Shown in pieces: positions 1-8,476 of a DNA stretch of 64,000 nt (position 1 is its first letter; each line of letters begins with the position of its first letter). The notes beneath the pieces were generated by a model, which was not told the origin of the DNA, searched no databases, and saw nothing but the letters and a program-made list of their open reading frames with translations. Source of the DNA: Rhodanobacter panaciterrae (lineage in GTDB: Bacteria; Pseudomonadota; Gammaproteobacteria; Xanthomonadales; Rhodanobacteraceae); the NCBI RefSeq assembly GCF_014651895.1, contig NZ_BMXT01000001.1, positions 1,798,001 to 1,862,000 of the forward strand, written 5' to 3'. The position numbers were made by a program, and so were the translations under genes.

Positions 1-554
1 AATTGCGCGTAGTGATGGGTGCCGCGCGGCAACATCCGCATGACGTATTCGGCACCGAGGATGGCCGCGCCGAATGCGGCCGGCGTGCGATTCAAGGTGG
101 ACATGAACAGCCGGCCGCCGGGCTTCAACATCGTCGCCAGGTCATGCACCAGCGCCGCCGGATCAGGCACATGCTCGATCAGCTCCATGCAGCACACCGC
201 GTCGAAACTGGCCGGTTCGGCGGCGGCCAGATCGACTGAGGATTGCACGCGGTAATCGACATCGAGGCTCGACTCGTGCAGATGCAAGCGGGCGACGTCG
301 ATCACCTTCTGCCCCAGGTCGATGCCAGTGACCTTTGCGCCGGCGCGCGCCAGCGCCTCGCTCAACAGGCCGCCGCCGCAACCGACGTCGGCCACACGGG
401 CGCCACGCAGATCGACGCGGGCGGCGATATAGGCCGCGCGCACCGGGTTGAGGTCATGCAGCGGACGCGATTCACCGTCCGGATCCCACCAGCGTGCAGC
501 CAGCTGGTCGAAACGGGCTATTTCCTCGGGACTGACATTGGCGGTCTGTGACAT
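1..554 (-). CDS. ubiG: 3-demethylubiquinol / 2-octaprenyl-6-hydroxyphenol O-methyltransferase UbiG (3' end cut by window edge)
   Basis: SAM-dependent methyltransferase for both O-methylations of ubiquinone synthesis. The first 184 residues are visible. The protein starts [11 protein letters not shown], then has the UbiG signature [20 protein letters not shown] and a Rossmann motif I ([15 protein letters not shown]), followed by ELIEHVPDP and [14 protein letters not shown], all typical of UbiG. The C-terminal quarter lies outside the window. It faces away from no other gene visible here; a YciI protein and an MTA/SAH deaminase lie upstream on the same strand, so methyltransfer (which makes SAH) and SAH/MTA breakdown are neighbours. 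The identification rests on conserved family motifs and is firm. Confidence 0.95.
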   Translation of the reverse strand, partial: MSQTANVSPEEIARFDQLAARWWDPDGESRPLHDLNPVRAAYIAARVDLRGARVADVGCGGGLLSEALARAGAKVTGIDLGQKVIDVARLHLHESSLDVDYRVQSSVDLAAAEPASFDAVCCMELIEHVPDPAALVHDLATMLKPGGRLFMSTLNRTPAAFGAAILGAEYVMRMLPRGTHHYAQ

Positions 555-582
555 GGTCGTGTGCTCAAGAAGTACCGGCAGC

Positions 583-837
583 CTAGCTGGCCTGCCATGC
601 ATGGACGGTGATCTCCCAACCGCCGCTGATATGTGCCGGATCGCGCTGCACGATGGCCATGGCCTCGTCCAGATCGTTCGCGCGCAGCAGATAGGCGCCG
701 CCGGACCCATCGCCGAACGGGCCGTTCATTTCATTGCGACCCTGGGCGCGCAGATCGTCGAGAAAGTCACGGTGCATCGATACCACGGCAGGGTCGACAT
801 GCGGCTTGCGCATCAGGATGACGAGATAACGGTTCAC
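583..837 (-). CDS. YciI family protein
   Basis: A small (84 aa) single-domain protein of the YciI/YCII dimeric ferredoxin-like fold. The start [11 protein letters not shown], the central [12 protein letters not shown] and the [16 protein letters not shown] segment fit this family, in which a His-Asp pair is often conserved. I chose the GTG at 837 because GAGG lies about eight bases upstream; a TTG at 855, overlapping the preceding stop, would add six residues. It lies 14 bases after the deaminase gene and is probably cotranscribed with it and ubiG. The biochemical function of most YciI proteins is unknown, and nothing in the context fixes it. Confidence 0.75.
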   Translation of the reverse strand: MNRYLVILMRKPHVDPAVVSMHRDFLDDLRAQGRNEMNGPFGDGSGGAYLLRANDLDEAMAIVQRDPAHISGGWEITVHAWQAS

Positions 838-851
838 GGGCGTCCTCGGGT

Positions 852-2183
852 TCAACCAGCGACGATGCGTTCGCGCCAGGCGCGTGTCTTGTCCAGGATC
901 GCGGCGGTGTCGACACCGATCAGTTCACGTGCAGCCAGCTTGCGCTTGCCGGCAATCCACACGTCGCTGACCTGATGGCGGCCGGTCGCGTAGACCAGCT
1001 GCGAGATGACATGGAACATCGGCTGGGTTTCCAGATCGCTCAGACGAATAGCCGCAAAGTCGGCCTGCTTGCCGACTTCGATCGAGCCGATCTTCGCTTC
1101 CAGCCCGATCGCCTTTGCGCCGTTGAGCGTGGCGGCGCGCAGCGCGAACGCCGCATCGAACGCCGCCGCATCACCGGCCACGGCTTTGGCCAGCAGCGCG
1201 GCGGTACGCATCTCGCCGAACATGTCCAGATCGTTGTTGGAGGCGCAGCCGTCGGTGCCGAGCGCCACGTTGACGCCGGCCACGCGCAGCTTCTCCGCCG
1301 GGCAGAAGCCCGAGGCCAGCTTCAGATTGGATTCCGGGCAATGCACCACCGACACGCCAGCCGCAGCGCAGGCGGCGATCTCGCCATCGGTCAACTGGGT
1401 CATATGCACTGCAATCAGGCGGTCGTTGACCAGACCGAGTTTCTGCAGTCGCTGGAACGGGCGCAGACCGCTCTTGGCCTTTTCGTCCTCGACCTCGTGC
1501 GCGGTCTCGTGCGTGTGCAGATGCACCGGGATGTCGAGCTGATCGGACAGCACGCGGATGCGCTCGAAGCTCTCGTCCGACACCGTGTACGGCGCGTGCG
1601 GCGCGAACGCGGTGCTGACCAGATTGTCGCCGCGAAAGCTGTCGTGCACTTCGCCGGCGCGCTCGAAGTATTCGTCCTGGCTCTTCGCCCACGCAGTCGG
1701 GAACTCGATCACCGGCAAGCCAACCACCGCGCGGAAACCCATGCGCCGGTACGTCGCGCCGATCACGTCGGGGAAGAAGTAGTTCTCGTTGGCGCAAGTG
1801 GTGCCGCCGCGCAGCATCTCGGCCACCGCCAGCTCCACCCCATCGCGCACGAATTCCGGCCCGATCACCTTCGCCTCGGCCGGCCAGATGTGCTGCTGCA
1901 GCCACACCATCAGCGGCAGATCATCGGCGAGGCCGCGCAGCAGGGTCATCGGGTTGTGCGTGTGGCTGTTGATCAGGCCGGGGATCAGTGCGTGCTCGGC
2001 CAGCTCGACGCGTTCGCGTGGCGCGTAGGCAGCACGGGCGTCGGCAATCGGCAGCAACGCGACGATACGGTCGCCATCCACGGCCACCGCATGGTTCTCG
2101 AACACCACGCCGTGCGGCTCCACCGGCACGATCCAACGCGCTTCAATCAACAGGTCGATGGGCTGTGGTGTGATCTGACTCAT
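852..2183 (-). CDS. mtaD: TRZ/ATZ-family amidohydrolase, probable 5'-methylthioadenosine/S-adenosylhomocysteine deaminase
   Basis: A metal-dependent deaminase of the amidohydrolase superfamily, about 443 aa. The metal ligands are visible: INSHTHNP (residues 74 and 76), HLHTHET, HMTQLTD and GTDGCASNND. The EYFERAGE and CANENYFFP segments resemble the MtaD/SsnA branch that deaminates 5'-methylthioadenosine and SAH to inosyl forms. Two ATG codons lie side by side at 2186 and 2183, and a longer in-frame start at 2213 has no better ribosome site, so the start is uncertain by a few residues. Its position beside the methyltransferase ubiG fits recycling of SAM by-products. The substrate is inferred from family, and related members use other amino-purines. 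Confidence 0.85.
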   Translation of the reverse strand: MSQITPQPIDLLIEARWIVPVEPHGVVFENHAVAVDGDRIVALLPIADARAAYAPRERVELAEHALIPGLINSHTHNPMTLLRGLADDLPLMVWLQQHIWPAEAKVIGPEFVRDGVELAVAEMLRGGTTCANENYFFPDVIGATYRRMGFRAVVGLPVIEFPTAWAKSQDEYFERAGEVHDSFRGDNLVSTAFAPHAPYTVSDESFERIRVLSDQLDIPVHLHTHETAHEVEDEKAKSGLRPFQRLQKLGLVNDRLIAVHMTQLTDGEIAACAAAGVSVVHCPESNLKLASGFCPAEKLRVAGVNVALGTDGCASNNDLDMFGEMRTAALLAKAVAGDAAAFDAAFALRAATLNGAKAIGLEAKIGSIEVGKQADFAAIRLSDLETQPMFHVISQLVYATGRHQVSDVWIAGKRKLAARELIGVDTAAILDKTRAWRERIVAG

Positions 2184-2214
2184 CATGACTCGCTTCGAAA
2201 GTGGATACGACAAA

Positions 2215-2239
2215 GGGCGGCACCTTGCGGCAACCGCCC
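2215..2239 (-). terminator. Probable intrinsic terminator of efp
   Basis: Six perfect base pairs (GGGCGG with CCGCCC) enclose a 13-base loop that can form an extra TTG/CAA pair. On the minus strand it is followed by TTTGTC. It sits between the efp stop and the start of the deaminase gene. The short T run makes it a moderate rather than strong terminator. Confidence 0.5.
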
Positions 2240-2284
2240 CTCCTGATCATCTTGTTGCTGGAAGCGGAATGGCGCGCCAGCCCG

Positions 2285-2863
2285 TCACTTCACGCGGCTG
2301 TCGTACTCGCCGGTGCGGGTGTCGACCTTGATGATTTCGTCCTGATTGACGAACAGCGGCACGCGCACCACGGCACCGGTCTCCAGCGTGGCCGGCTTGC
2401 CACCGCCGCCGGAGGTATCTCCACGTACGCCGGGATCGGTCTCGGTGATCTTCAGCTCGACGAACTTCGGCGCCTGCACGGCGACGATGCCGCCGTTGAA
2501 CAGCGTGACCACGCATTCTTCCTCACCCTTGAGCCACTTCCAGGCATCGCCCATCGCGGCCAGCGAAGCCGGCACCATCTCGAAGGTCTCCATGTTCATG
2601 AAGTGCCACACCCGCTCCTTGCCGATGCCGTCGATAAACGAAAGCTGCATGTCGGTATCGGTGGCATCCGCCTCTTCGAAGGAGTCGCTGGACTTCAGCG
2701 TCTGCTCGGTGGTGCGGCCGTCCTTCAGGTTGCGGATGCGGATGCGGGTGAATGCCTGGCCCTTGCCCGGCTTGACGAAGTCCGCTTCGGTGATGATCCA
2801 GGGATCACCGTTATGAAGGATCTTCTTGCCCGTTTTGACGTCATTGAGGCCAAGGGTCGCCAT
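2285..2863 (-). CDS. efp: Elongation factor P
   Basis: EF-P relieves ribosome stalling at polyproline stretches by binding between the P and E sites. At 192 aa it is close to the E. coli length (188). The KOW-like N-terminal domain carries [10 protein letters not shown] with the modifiable lysine at residue 34 (PGKGQ loop), the type lysylated by EpmA after EpmB makes beta-lysine. The central and C-terminal OB domains end GEYDSRVK. The modifying enzyme gene epmB lies divergently just upstream, and the 90-base gap must hold both promoters. On the plus strand it contains two TAGAAT hexamers near 2892-2910, though no convincing -35 box accompanies them. Confidence 0.97.
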   Translation of the reverse strand: MATLGLNDVKTGKKILHNGDPWIITEADFVKPGKGQAFTRIRIRNLKDGRTTEQTLKSSDSFEEADATDTDMQLSFIDGIGKERVWHFMNMETFEMVPASLAAMGDAWKWLKGEEECVVTLFNGGIVAVQAPKFVELKITETDPGVRGDTSGGGGKPATLETGAVVRVPLFVNQDEIIKVDTRTGEYDSRVK

Positions 2864-2953
2864 GCGCTGTCTGCTCCGGAGTCACTACGCCTTATGGGCG
2901 GTAGAATTAGAATGAATATGTCACGGGCTACAGCGCCCGCACCAAGGCCCGAC

Positions 2954-3964
2954 ATGATAACCGCAAGCCCCCATTCCCGCCTATCGTCGCCTGCTCCCGG
3001 CTGGCGCGAGCTGTGGCGGGATGCCATCACCGACGCTGGCGAACTGCTGCAGGCGGTGGGCCTGGGCGACCGCACTGATCTGCTGCCGGTCGACGATGCC
3101 GGCTTCGCCTTGCGGGTTCCGCGTGGCTTTGTCGCGCGGATGCGCCGCAACGACCCGACCGACCCGCTGCTGCTGCAGGTGCTTCCGCAACAGGCTGAGC
3201 ACGACCTGGTCGAGGGTTTCACGATGGATGCCGTGGGCGACATGGCGTCCAAGGCTGGACACGGCCTCCTGCACAAGTACGACGGACGTGCGCTGCTGAT
3301 CGCCAGTGGCAGCTGTGCGGTGAACTGCCGTTATTGCTTCCGCCGGCACTTCCCCTATGGCGAGGAGATCGCCGCTGCGTCGCAGTGGCGCGATGCCCTC
3401 GCCCACGTGAAGGCCGACCCGTCGATCCGCGAGCTGATCCTGTCCGGCGGCGATCCACTGGCACTGGCCACGCACAAACTCGAGGAACTGACCCTCGGCC
3501 TGGCCGAGCTGCCCCATGTGATCCGCCTGCGCATCCATACCCGCCTGCCGGTCGTGCTGCCCGAACGGATCGACGATGCCTTCGTCGCCTGGCTGGCCGC
3601 GCTGCCACTGCAGAAGGTGGTCGTGCTGCATGCCAATCACGCCAACGAGTTTGACGCCAGCGTCGATGCCGCCTGCGCCCGCCTGCGTGATGCCGGCGCC
3701 ACGCTGTTGAACCAGTCGGTACTGCTGCGTGGCATCAATGACGATGCCGAGGCACTGGCTGACTTGTCCGAGCGACTGTTCGCTGCCGGCGTACTGCCGT
3801 ACTACCTGCATCAGCTCGATCGCGTGCAGGGCGCCGCGCACTTCGAGGTCAACGACATCCGTGCGCTGGCGTTGATGGAAGCACTTCGCGCGCGACTGCC
3901 AGGCTATCTGGTACCCCGGCTGGTGCGCGAAGTGGGCGGCGACGCCTCCAAGCGGCCAGTGTAA
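2954..3964 (+). CDS. epmB: EF-P beta-lysylation enzyme EpmB (L-lysine 2,3-aminomutase family)
   Basis: Radical SAM and PLP enzyme that converts (S)-alpha-lysine to (R)-beta-lysine for attachment to EF-P. The radical SAM cysteines appear as CAVNCRYC (CxxxCxxC) followed by FRRHFPYGEE. SGGDPLAL and HTRLPVVLPERI are typical of the KamA/EpmB fold. The length of about 336 aa matches E. coli EpmB (342 aa) rather than the longer catabolic lysine 2,3-aminomutases. I chose the ATG at 2954 because homologous sequence begins soon after it; an in-frame ATG at 2912 would lengthen it slightly. Divergent from efp, its substrate protein, which strongly supports the assignment. Confidence 0.95.
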   Translation: MITASPHSRLSSPAPGWRELWRDAITDAGELLQAVGLGDRTDLLPVDDAGFALRVPRGFVARMRRNDPTDPLLLQVLPQQAEHDLVEGFTMDAVGDMASKAGHGLLHKYDGRALLIASGSCAVNCRYCFRRHFPYGEEIAAASQWRDALAHVKADPSIRELILSGGDPLALATHKLEELTLGLAELPHVIRLRIHTRLPVVLPERIDDAFVAWLAALPLQKVVVLHANHANEFDASVDAACARLRDAGATLLNQSVLLRGINDDAEALADLSERLFAAGVLPYYLHQLDRVQGAAHFEVNDIRALALMEALRARLPGYLVPRLVREVGGDASKRPV

Positions 3965-4097
3965 ATCCGGGACCCGATCACCGATGTGCGGTTTTTCGCT
4001 GGCGGCCACTGGCGGAATCCGTTACAAACATCAATGGTGAACGACCCCCGGGTCGTTTCGCCCAGCCCGCGGTGATCAACGGACAGCTCAACGCCCC

Positions 4098-6140
4098 ATG
4101 AAAAAAGATTACGTCATCAAGATCCTCTTCATCGAGAGCTCGCTCGAGGAGGCCGAACAGATCATCAGCCTGCTGCGCAACACCGGCATCGCCGTGCGGC
4201 CAGCCCGCGCCACCAACGTCGAACAGCTGCAGACGGCGGTGAATGAGCTGGAGCCGGATGTGGTGATGTTCGACCCGGCGGTCACCACCATCACCCTGGC
4301 TGAAGCGGTGAAAGTGCTCGACGCCTACGGTCGCGATTATTCGCTGCTGGGCCTGGTCAACACTTTCGAAAACCAGGTCATTGCCGACATGTTCGTGCAT
4401 GGTGCCCGTGGCGTCGCCTCACGTAGCCAGCCGAAGCAGCTGATCGCGGTGCTCAATCGCGAATTCGATGCGTTGCAGACGCGCCGCCAGGTGCGCCGAC
4501 TGGAAACCTCGCTGCGTGAATCGGAGCGTCGCTGCGATGCGCTGCTCGACTCCTCCACCGATGCGATCGCCTACGTGCATGAGGGCATGCACGTGCGTGC
4601 CAACCACGCTTATCTGGAAACCTTTGGCTACGACAGTTTCGACGACCTGCTCGGGCTGCCCGTGATGGACATGATCGATGCAGCCAATGCGGACGAGTTC
4701 AAGTCGCTGCTGCGCGGCCACGCGCGCCAGGAAAAGATGCCGTCCCAGCTCACCCTGCGTGCACGGCGCGCCGACGGCAGCCACTTCGACGCCACGGTGG
4801 AATTCGCGCCGGCCACATTCGAGGGCGAACCCTGCCTGCAGATCGTGTTTCGCCGGCAACTTGTCGATCTGGCCATGCTGGCACAACTGCAGCGCGACCC
4901 GGTCACCGGGCTGTTCAACCGCGCGCACATGCTGAGCTGCGTCGACGACGCCGTCACCGCCGCCACCAAGGGCAAGAAGGGCCAGTCATTGCTGCTGATC
5001 GAACCCGACAACTGGGCTTCACTGGTGGGCGGCATTGGCCTGGGCAAAGCCGATGAATTGCTGGCCCGCTTCGCCGATCGCATCCGCATGCTGTTGGGTG
5101 CCGACGACATCGCCGGCATGCTCGCCGAACACACGCTCGGTGTAATACTCGACACGCGCGAGGACGAGGCGATCAGGGAATGGATCGCCAAACTCCAGCA
5201 CAGTGTCAGCAACGAGATCTTCGATGCTGGCGCCCGCTCGATCACGGTCACCGCCAGCATCGGCGGCAGCCTGCTGGGCGAAAAGAACGCCAACACGGAT
5301 CTGCTGCTCAACCAGGCCAGTCAGGCCTTGCGCACGGCGCAGAGCCTCGGCGGCAGCAAGGTGGAACTGCATGACCCGGCTGCACGTGAAAAAGCCGACG
5401 AGGAGCGCGACCGCTACTGGCTGGAACTGTTGCAGCAGGCGCTGGCGAAAAATGGGTTGGTGCTCTATCACCAGCAGACCATCAGCCTGCAGGATGTCGA
5501 AGGCGATTACTCGGAAATCCTGCTGCGCATGAACGGCCCGCAAGGTGAAGTGCTGCCAGGCTTCTTCATGCCGATCGCCGAGAAACACAACCTCACCGGT
5601 GCAATCGACCGCTGGGTGCTCGATAAAGCCATCACCGCGCTGCAGTCGCGCGAGGGACAGGGGCAACAGACCACCTTCTTCATCAAGCTCACGGCGGCCT
5701 CGCTGCAGGACGACACGTTGCTCCCGTGGTTGCGTGAACGACTTGGACAGGCCGCGCTCAAACGCGGCCATCTGGTGCTGGAAATGACCGAGAGCAAGGT
5801 CATGACGCTGTTGCGTCCGGCACAGGAGTTCGTCAACGGCTGGAAGAAACTGGGTGGCCGTTTCGCGCTGGAACAGTTCGGCTCGGGCCTGAACTCGTTC
5901 CAGTTGCTCAATCATGTCGACGCGGATTACCTGAAGATCGACCGCAGCTACATGGCCGAACTGCCGCAACACCCGGAAAGCCAGAAGAAGATCGCCGAGA
6001 TCTGCCAGCAAGCGCGCGAACTGAAGCGTCAGACCATCGCCGAATGGGTCGAGGATGCCACCAGCACGTCGCTGCTCTTCGCCTGCGGTGTGGACTTCGT
6101 GCAGGGTAATTTCCTGCAGCTGCCGATGCGGCTGGAGTAA
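4098..6140 (+). CDS. fimX: FimX-like degenerate REC-PAS-GGDEF-EAL protein
   Basis: 680 aa in four parts: a REC-like domain without a normal phosphoacceptor site (1-125), PAS (about 140-255), GGDEF-like (about 265-425) and EAL-like (about 435-675). The GGDEF signature is replaced by AEHTL (343-347), so cyclase activity is unlikely. In the EAL domain, EIL (473-475) stands for EAL, the conserved Asn of the VNLS motif is Lys530, and DDFG reads EQFG (592-595), so phosphodiesterase activity is unlikely; QGNFLQLP remains. This is the pattern of FimX, a c-di-GMP-binding protein of type IV pilus assembly and twitching at the cell pole. It may be a receptor only. The neighbourhood efp-epmB-fimX also fits xanthomonads. 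Confidence 0.85.
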   Translation: MKKDYVIKILFIESSLEEAEQIISLLRNTGIAVRPARATNVEQLQTAVNELEPDVVMFDPAVTTITLAEAVKVLDAYGRDYSLLGLVNTFENQVIADMFVHGARGVASRSQPKQLIAVLNREFDALQTRRQVRRLETSLRESERRCDALLDSSTDAIAYVHEGMHVRANHAYLETFGYDSFDDLLGLPVMDMIDAANADEFKSLLRGHARQEKMPSQLTLRARRADGSHFDATVEFAPATFEGEPCLQIVFRRQLVDLAMLAQLQRDPVTGLFNRAHMLSCVDDAVTAATKGKKGQSLLLIEPDNWASLVGGIGLGKADELLARFADRIRMLLGADDIAGMLAEHTLGVILDTREDEAIREWIAKLQHSVSNEIFDAGARSITVTASIGGSLLGEKNANTDLLLNQASQALRTAQSLGGSKVELHDPAAREKADEERDRYWLELLQQALAKNGLVLYHQQTISLQDVEGDYSEILLRMNGPQGEVLPGFFMPIAEKHNLTGAIDRWVLDKAITALQSREGQGQQTTFFIKLTAASLQDDTLLPWLRERLGQAALKRGHLVLEMTESKVMTLLRPAQEFVNGWKKLGGRFALEQFGSGLNSFQLLNHVDADYLKIDRSYMAELPQHPESQKKIAEICQQARELKRQTIAEWVEDATSTSLLFACGVDFVQGNFLQLPMRLE

Positions 6141-6183
6141 TCAGCGGGAACTTGCCTGACCCCGGCGCCGACGCACTGACAGC

Positions 6184-6215
6184 AAAAAACCCGCGGATCG
6201 CTCCGCGGGTTTTTT
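6184..6215. terminator. Bidirectional intrinsic terminator between fimX and rplS
   Basis: Perfect stem ACCCGCGGA / TCCGCGGGT with a TCGC loop, flanked by a run of A on the left and a run of T on the right. It can therefore stop both the plus-strand fimX transcript and the minus-strand rpsP-rimM-trmD-rplS transcript. Confidence 0.9.
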
Positions 6216-6240
6216 CATGCAGCGACAACCGCGGGGTGGA

Positions 6241-6651
6241 TTACTCGGCGGCGGATGCTGCGGCAGCTGCTGCCGCCTTGGCGCTGATCTTGGCAGCGGA
6301 GACTGCGGCGATGTCTTCCTTGATGCGGGCAGCCTTGCCTTCCAGACCACGCAGGTAATACAGCTTGGCGCCGCGCACCTTGCCCTTGCGCTTCACGGTC
6401 AACGAGTCGATGGCCGGGCTGTGCGCCTGGAACACACGCTCCACGCCGGTGCCGTGCGAAATCTTGCGCACGGTGAAGGCCGAATGCAGGCCGCGGCTGC
6501 GCTTGGCGATGACGATACCTTCGAACGCCTGCACGCGCTCGCGGTTGCCTTCCTTCACCTTGACGTTGACCACCACGGTGTCGCCGGGGCTGAATTCCGG
6601 CAGCTGGCGGGTGATCTGCTCGGATTCGAACTGTTCAATGATCTTGTTCAT
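6241..6651 (-). CDS. rplS: 50S ribosomal protein L19
   Basis: Ribosomal protein at the 30S-50S interface, last gene of the conserved rpsP-rimM-trmD-rplS operon. The core is recognisable from [41 protein letters not shown] and KLYYLRG. At 136 aa it is about 20 residues longer than E. coli L19 (115 aa). The extra part is a C-terminal tail rich in alanine ([10 protein letters not shown] preceded by SAKAA). Such tails occur in several high-GC gammaproteobacteria and probably lie outside the rRNA-binding core. Confidence 0.97.
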   Translation of the reverse strand: MNKIIEQFESEQITRQLPEFSPGDTVVVNVKVKEGNRERVQAFEGIVIAKRSRGLHSAFTVRKISHGTGVERVFQAHSPAIDSLTVKRKGKVRGAKLYYLRGLEGKAARIKEDIAAVSAAKISAKAAAAAAASAAE

Positions 6652-6695
6652 GGCGCACCTGTCGGTTCACTTTAGCGATATCAATGCTGCGGTCG

Positions 6696-7469
6696 TCATT
6701 CGGCCGCATCGTCTTGCCGCAACCGCTCAGCTTGAGCATGTTCACGGCGGAATTCATCCAGCAAGGCTTGGGATTTCGCATCCAGCCCACGCTGTGACAA
6801 CAAGTCCGGGCGGCGCAACCAGGTTCGTCCCAGCGATTGCTTCAGGCGCCAGCGGGCGATCGCCGCATGGTCACCGGACAGCAACACCTCCGGTACATCA
6901 CCCAGCGCATCGTGCACCGGTTTTCCATAATGCGGACAATCCAGCAGGCCATCCGAAAATGAATCCTGCTCGGCTGACTGCGCGTCATTCAACGCACCGT
7001 CCTGCAAGCGTCCCACCGCGTCGATGATCACCGCCGCGGCAAGCTCACCGCCGGACAGCACATAATCGCCGATGGAAAGCTCCTCGTCGACCTCGTGCGC
7101 CAGCAGACGATCGTCCACACCTTCGTAACGTCCACAAAGCAGCGCGATGCGCGGCAGTTTCGCCAGCGCCTCCACCCTGCCCTGCGTCAGCCGCGCTCCC
7201 TGCGGACTGAGATAAATCAGATGCACCGGTTCCGGTACGGCGTCACGCATGGCCGCCAGGGTCGTGCGCAACGGTTCAATCATCATCACCATACCGGGAC
7301 CGCCGCCATACGAGCTGCTGTCCACACTGCGGTGTTTGTCGGTGGCGTAGTCGCGCGGGTTCCAGGCTTCCACCTGCAGCAACTCGCGTTGCTGCGCGCG
7401 TCCCACTACACCAACGGCGGCACACTGACGCACGAAGTCGGGAAACAGGCTGACGACATCGATGCGCAT
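6696..7469 (-). CDS. trmD: tRNA (guanine-N1-)-methyltransferase TrmD
   Basis: SPOUT-class methyltransferase that makes m1G37 in tRNAs reading CNN codons and prevents +1 frameshifts. The trefoil-knot signatures are present: [40 protein letters not shown] and the following IDAVGRL. Length (257 aa) is normal. The segment [27 protein letters not shown] is the usual C-terminal RNA-binding part. It is third in the ribosomal operon, 35 bases after rimM. Confidence 0.98.
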   Translation of the reverse strand: MRIDVVSLFPDFVRQCAAVGVVGRAQQRELLQVEAWNPRDYATDKHRSVDSSSYGGGPGMVMMIEPLRTTLAAMRDAVPEPVHLIYLSPQGARLTQGRVEALAKLPRIALLCGRYEGVDDRLLAHEVDEELSIGDYVLSGGELAAAVIIDAVGRLQDGALNDAQSAEQDSFSDGLLDCPHYGKPVHDALGDVPEVLLSGDHAAIARWRLKQSLGRTWLRRPDLLSQRGLDAKSQALLDEFRREHAQAERLRQDDAAE

Positions 7470-7504
7470 GATCCTTGGTCCTTATGTCCCGCAACCCGGC
7501 GACG

Positions 7505-8020
7505 TCAGAATTCAGGATCCCAGTCCACCACCATGCGCCCGGCGGACAAGTCCACTGAACGCACATACGAACCCTGGATGAAAGGAATCAGCCGCTCGCG
7601 CTCGCCATCCCTCACTACCACGACGTCGTTGGCACCGGTGGCGAACAGGTGACTGACCCGCCCCAGCTTCACGTCTTCCGTGGTGACGACCTCAAGTCCT
7701 TCGAGATCGACCCAGTAATACTCATCTTTCGCGGGTGGCGGCAACTGCTCACGGGTGACATAGATGTCATGACCGATAAGCGCTGCTGCCTGTTCGCGGT
7801 CGTCCACTCCAGGCAATTGGGCCACCATGCCCTTGCCCTGCGTACGACCCTTCACTCCCGTGATCTGCGTCTCCACACCCGGCGCTGCAGTAAGCAGCCA
7901 AGGCTGGTAGTCGAAGATCCGCATGCGCGGCTCAGCCCAGGATTCGATCTTGAGCCAGCCCTGCACACCGTACAGCCCGACGATGCGTCCGATCAGGACG
8001 CGCCGACTGGCTACAGTCAT
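7505..8020 (-). CDS. rimM: Ribosome maturation factor RimM
   Basis: 16S rRNA processing factor that binds S19 and helps mature the 30S head. The N-terminal RimM domain reads VLIGRIVGLYGVQGWLKIES, and the C-terminal PRC-barrel contains EYYWVDLEGLEVV and LIPFIQGSYVRSVDL. Length is 171 aa, as in the family. The start at 8020 is supported because the rpsP stop lies only two bases upstream; a longer reading frame to 8101 would run through rpsP. Confidence 0.97.
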   Translation of the reverse strand: MTVASRRVLIGRIVGLYGVQGWLKIESWAEPRMRIFDYQPWLLTAAPGVETQITGVKGRTQGKGMVAQLPGVDDREQAAALIGHDIYVTREQLPPPAKDEYYWVDLEGLEVVTTEDVKLGRVSHLFATGANDVVVVRDGERERLIPFIQGSYVRSVDLSAGRMVVDWDPEF

Positions 8021-8022
8021 AC

Positions 8023-8277
8023 TCAGGCAGCCTGCTGCTTGCCGGCTTCCTTCACCAGAGCGGCGACCTTGTCGGTCAGCTGGGCGCCCTTGCCCACCCA
8101 CTCCTTGACGCGCTCGACGTTCAGCTCAAGGCGCTTGTCCTTGCCCGACGCGACCGGGTTGTAATAACCGACGTTCTCGATGTTGCGGCCGTCGCGCTTG
8201 CTGCGCTGATCGGTCACGACGACGTGGTAGAACGGACGGCCCTTGGCGCCACCGCGCGAAAGACGAATCTTGACCAT
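8023..8277 (-). CDS. rpsP: 30S ribosomal protein S16
   Basis: First gene of the rpsP-rimM-trmD-rplS operon. The 84-aa product begins [20 protein letters not shown] and has [13 protein letters not shown], diagnostic of S16. The C-terminus ends in a short Lys/Ala-rich tail (KEAGKQQAA). It is followed almost without gap by rimM, suggesting coupled translation. The promoter must lie in the about 200-base gap towards ffh. Confidence 0.98.
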   Translation of the reverse strand: MVKIRLSRGGAKGRPFYHVVVTDQRSKRDGRNIENVGYYNPVASGKDKRLELNVERVKEWVGKGAQLTDKVAALVKEAGKQQAA

Positions 8278-8380
8278 GGTAAAACTCCAGAATTGCCGAA
8301 TGAGCGGCAGGCACACGAGAGACGTGCGCGGTAAACGGGGCATTTTAGCGGTTTTTCGGGAAAAGGGAAGGGCTGACGGC

Positions 8381-8470
8381 GAGGAGTGAGCGAGTGAAGA
8401 GGCGTGAGAAACGGGAGTGAGGCGTCAGACCCGGCTTTCTCTCATTTCTTACTCCGCTCCACTCGTTCCC
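8381..8470. repeat. Imperfect GAGTGAG-type simple repeat in the ffh-rpsP gap
   Basis: The gap between rpsP and the end of ffh holds several imperfect copies of GAGTGAG/GCGTGAGA on the plus strand, then a run of related complementary words (TTTCTTACTCC, CCACTCG). The two halves can pair imperfectly. It looks like a degenerate intergenic repeat. No reading frame or RNA gene was recognised here. Confidence 0.35.
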
Positions 8471-8476
8471 CAGCTT

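Noticed and set aside
975-2246. Long plus-strand open frame (423 aa) opposite the deaminase gene
   Set aside because: It mirrors a real minus-strand enzyme with intact metal-site motifs. Its product is His/Arg/Gln-rich without domain features, as expected for antisense frames in GC-rich DNA.
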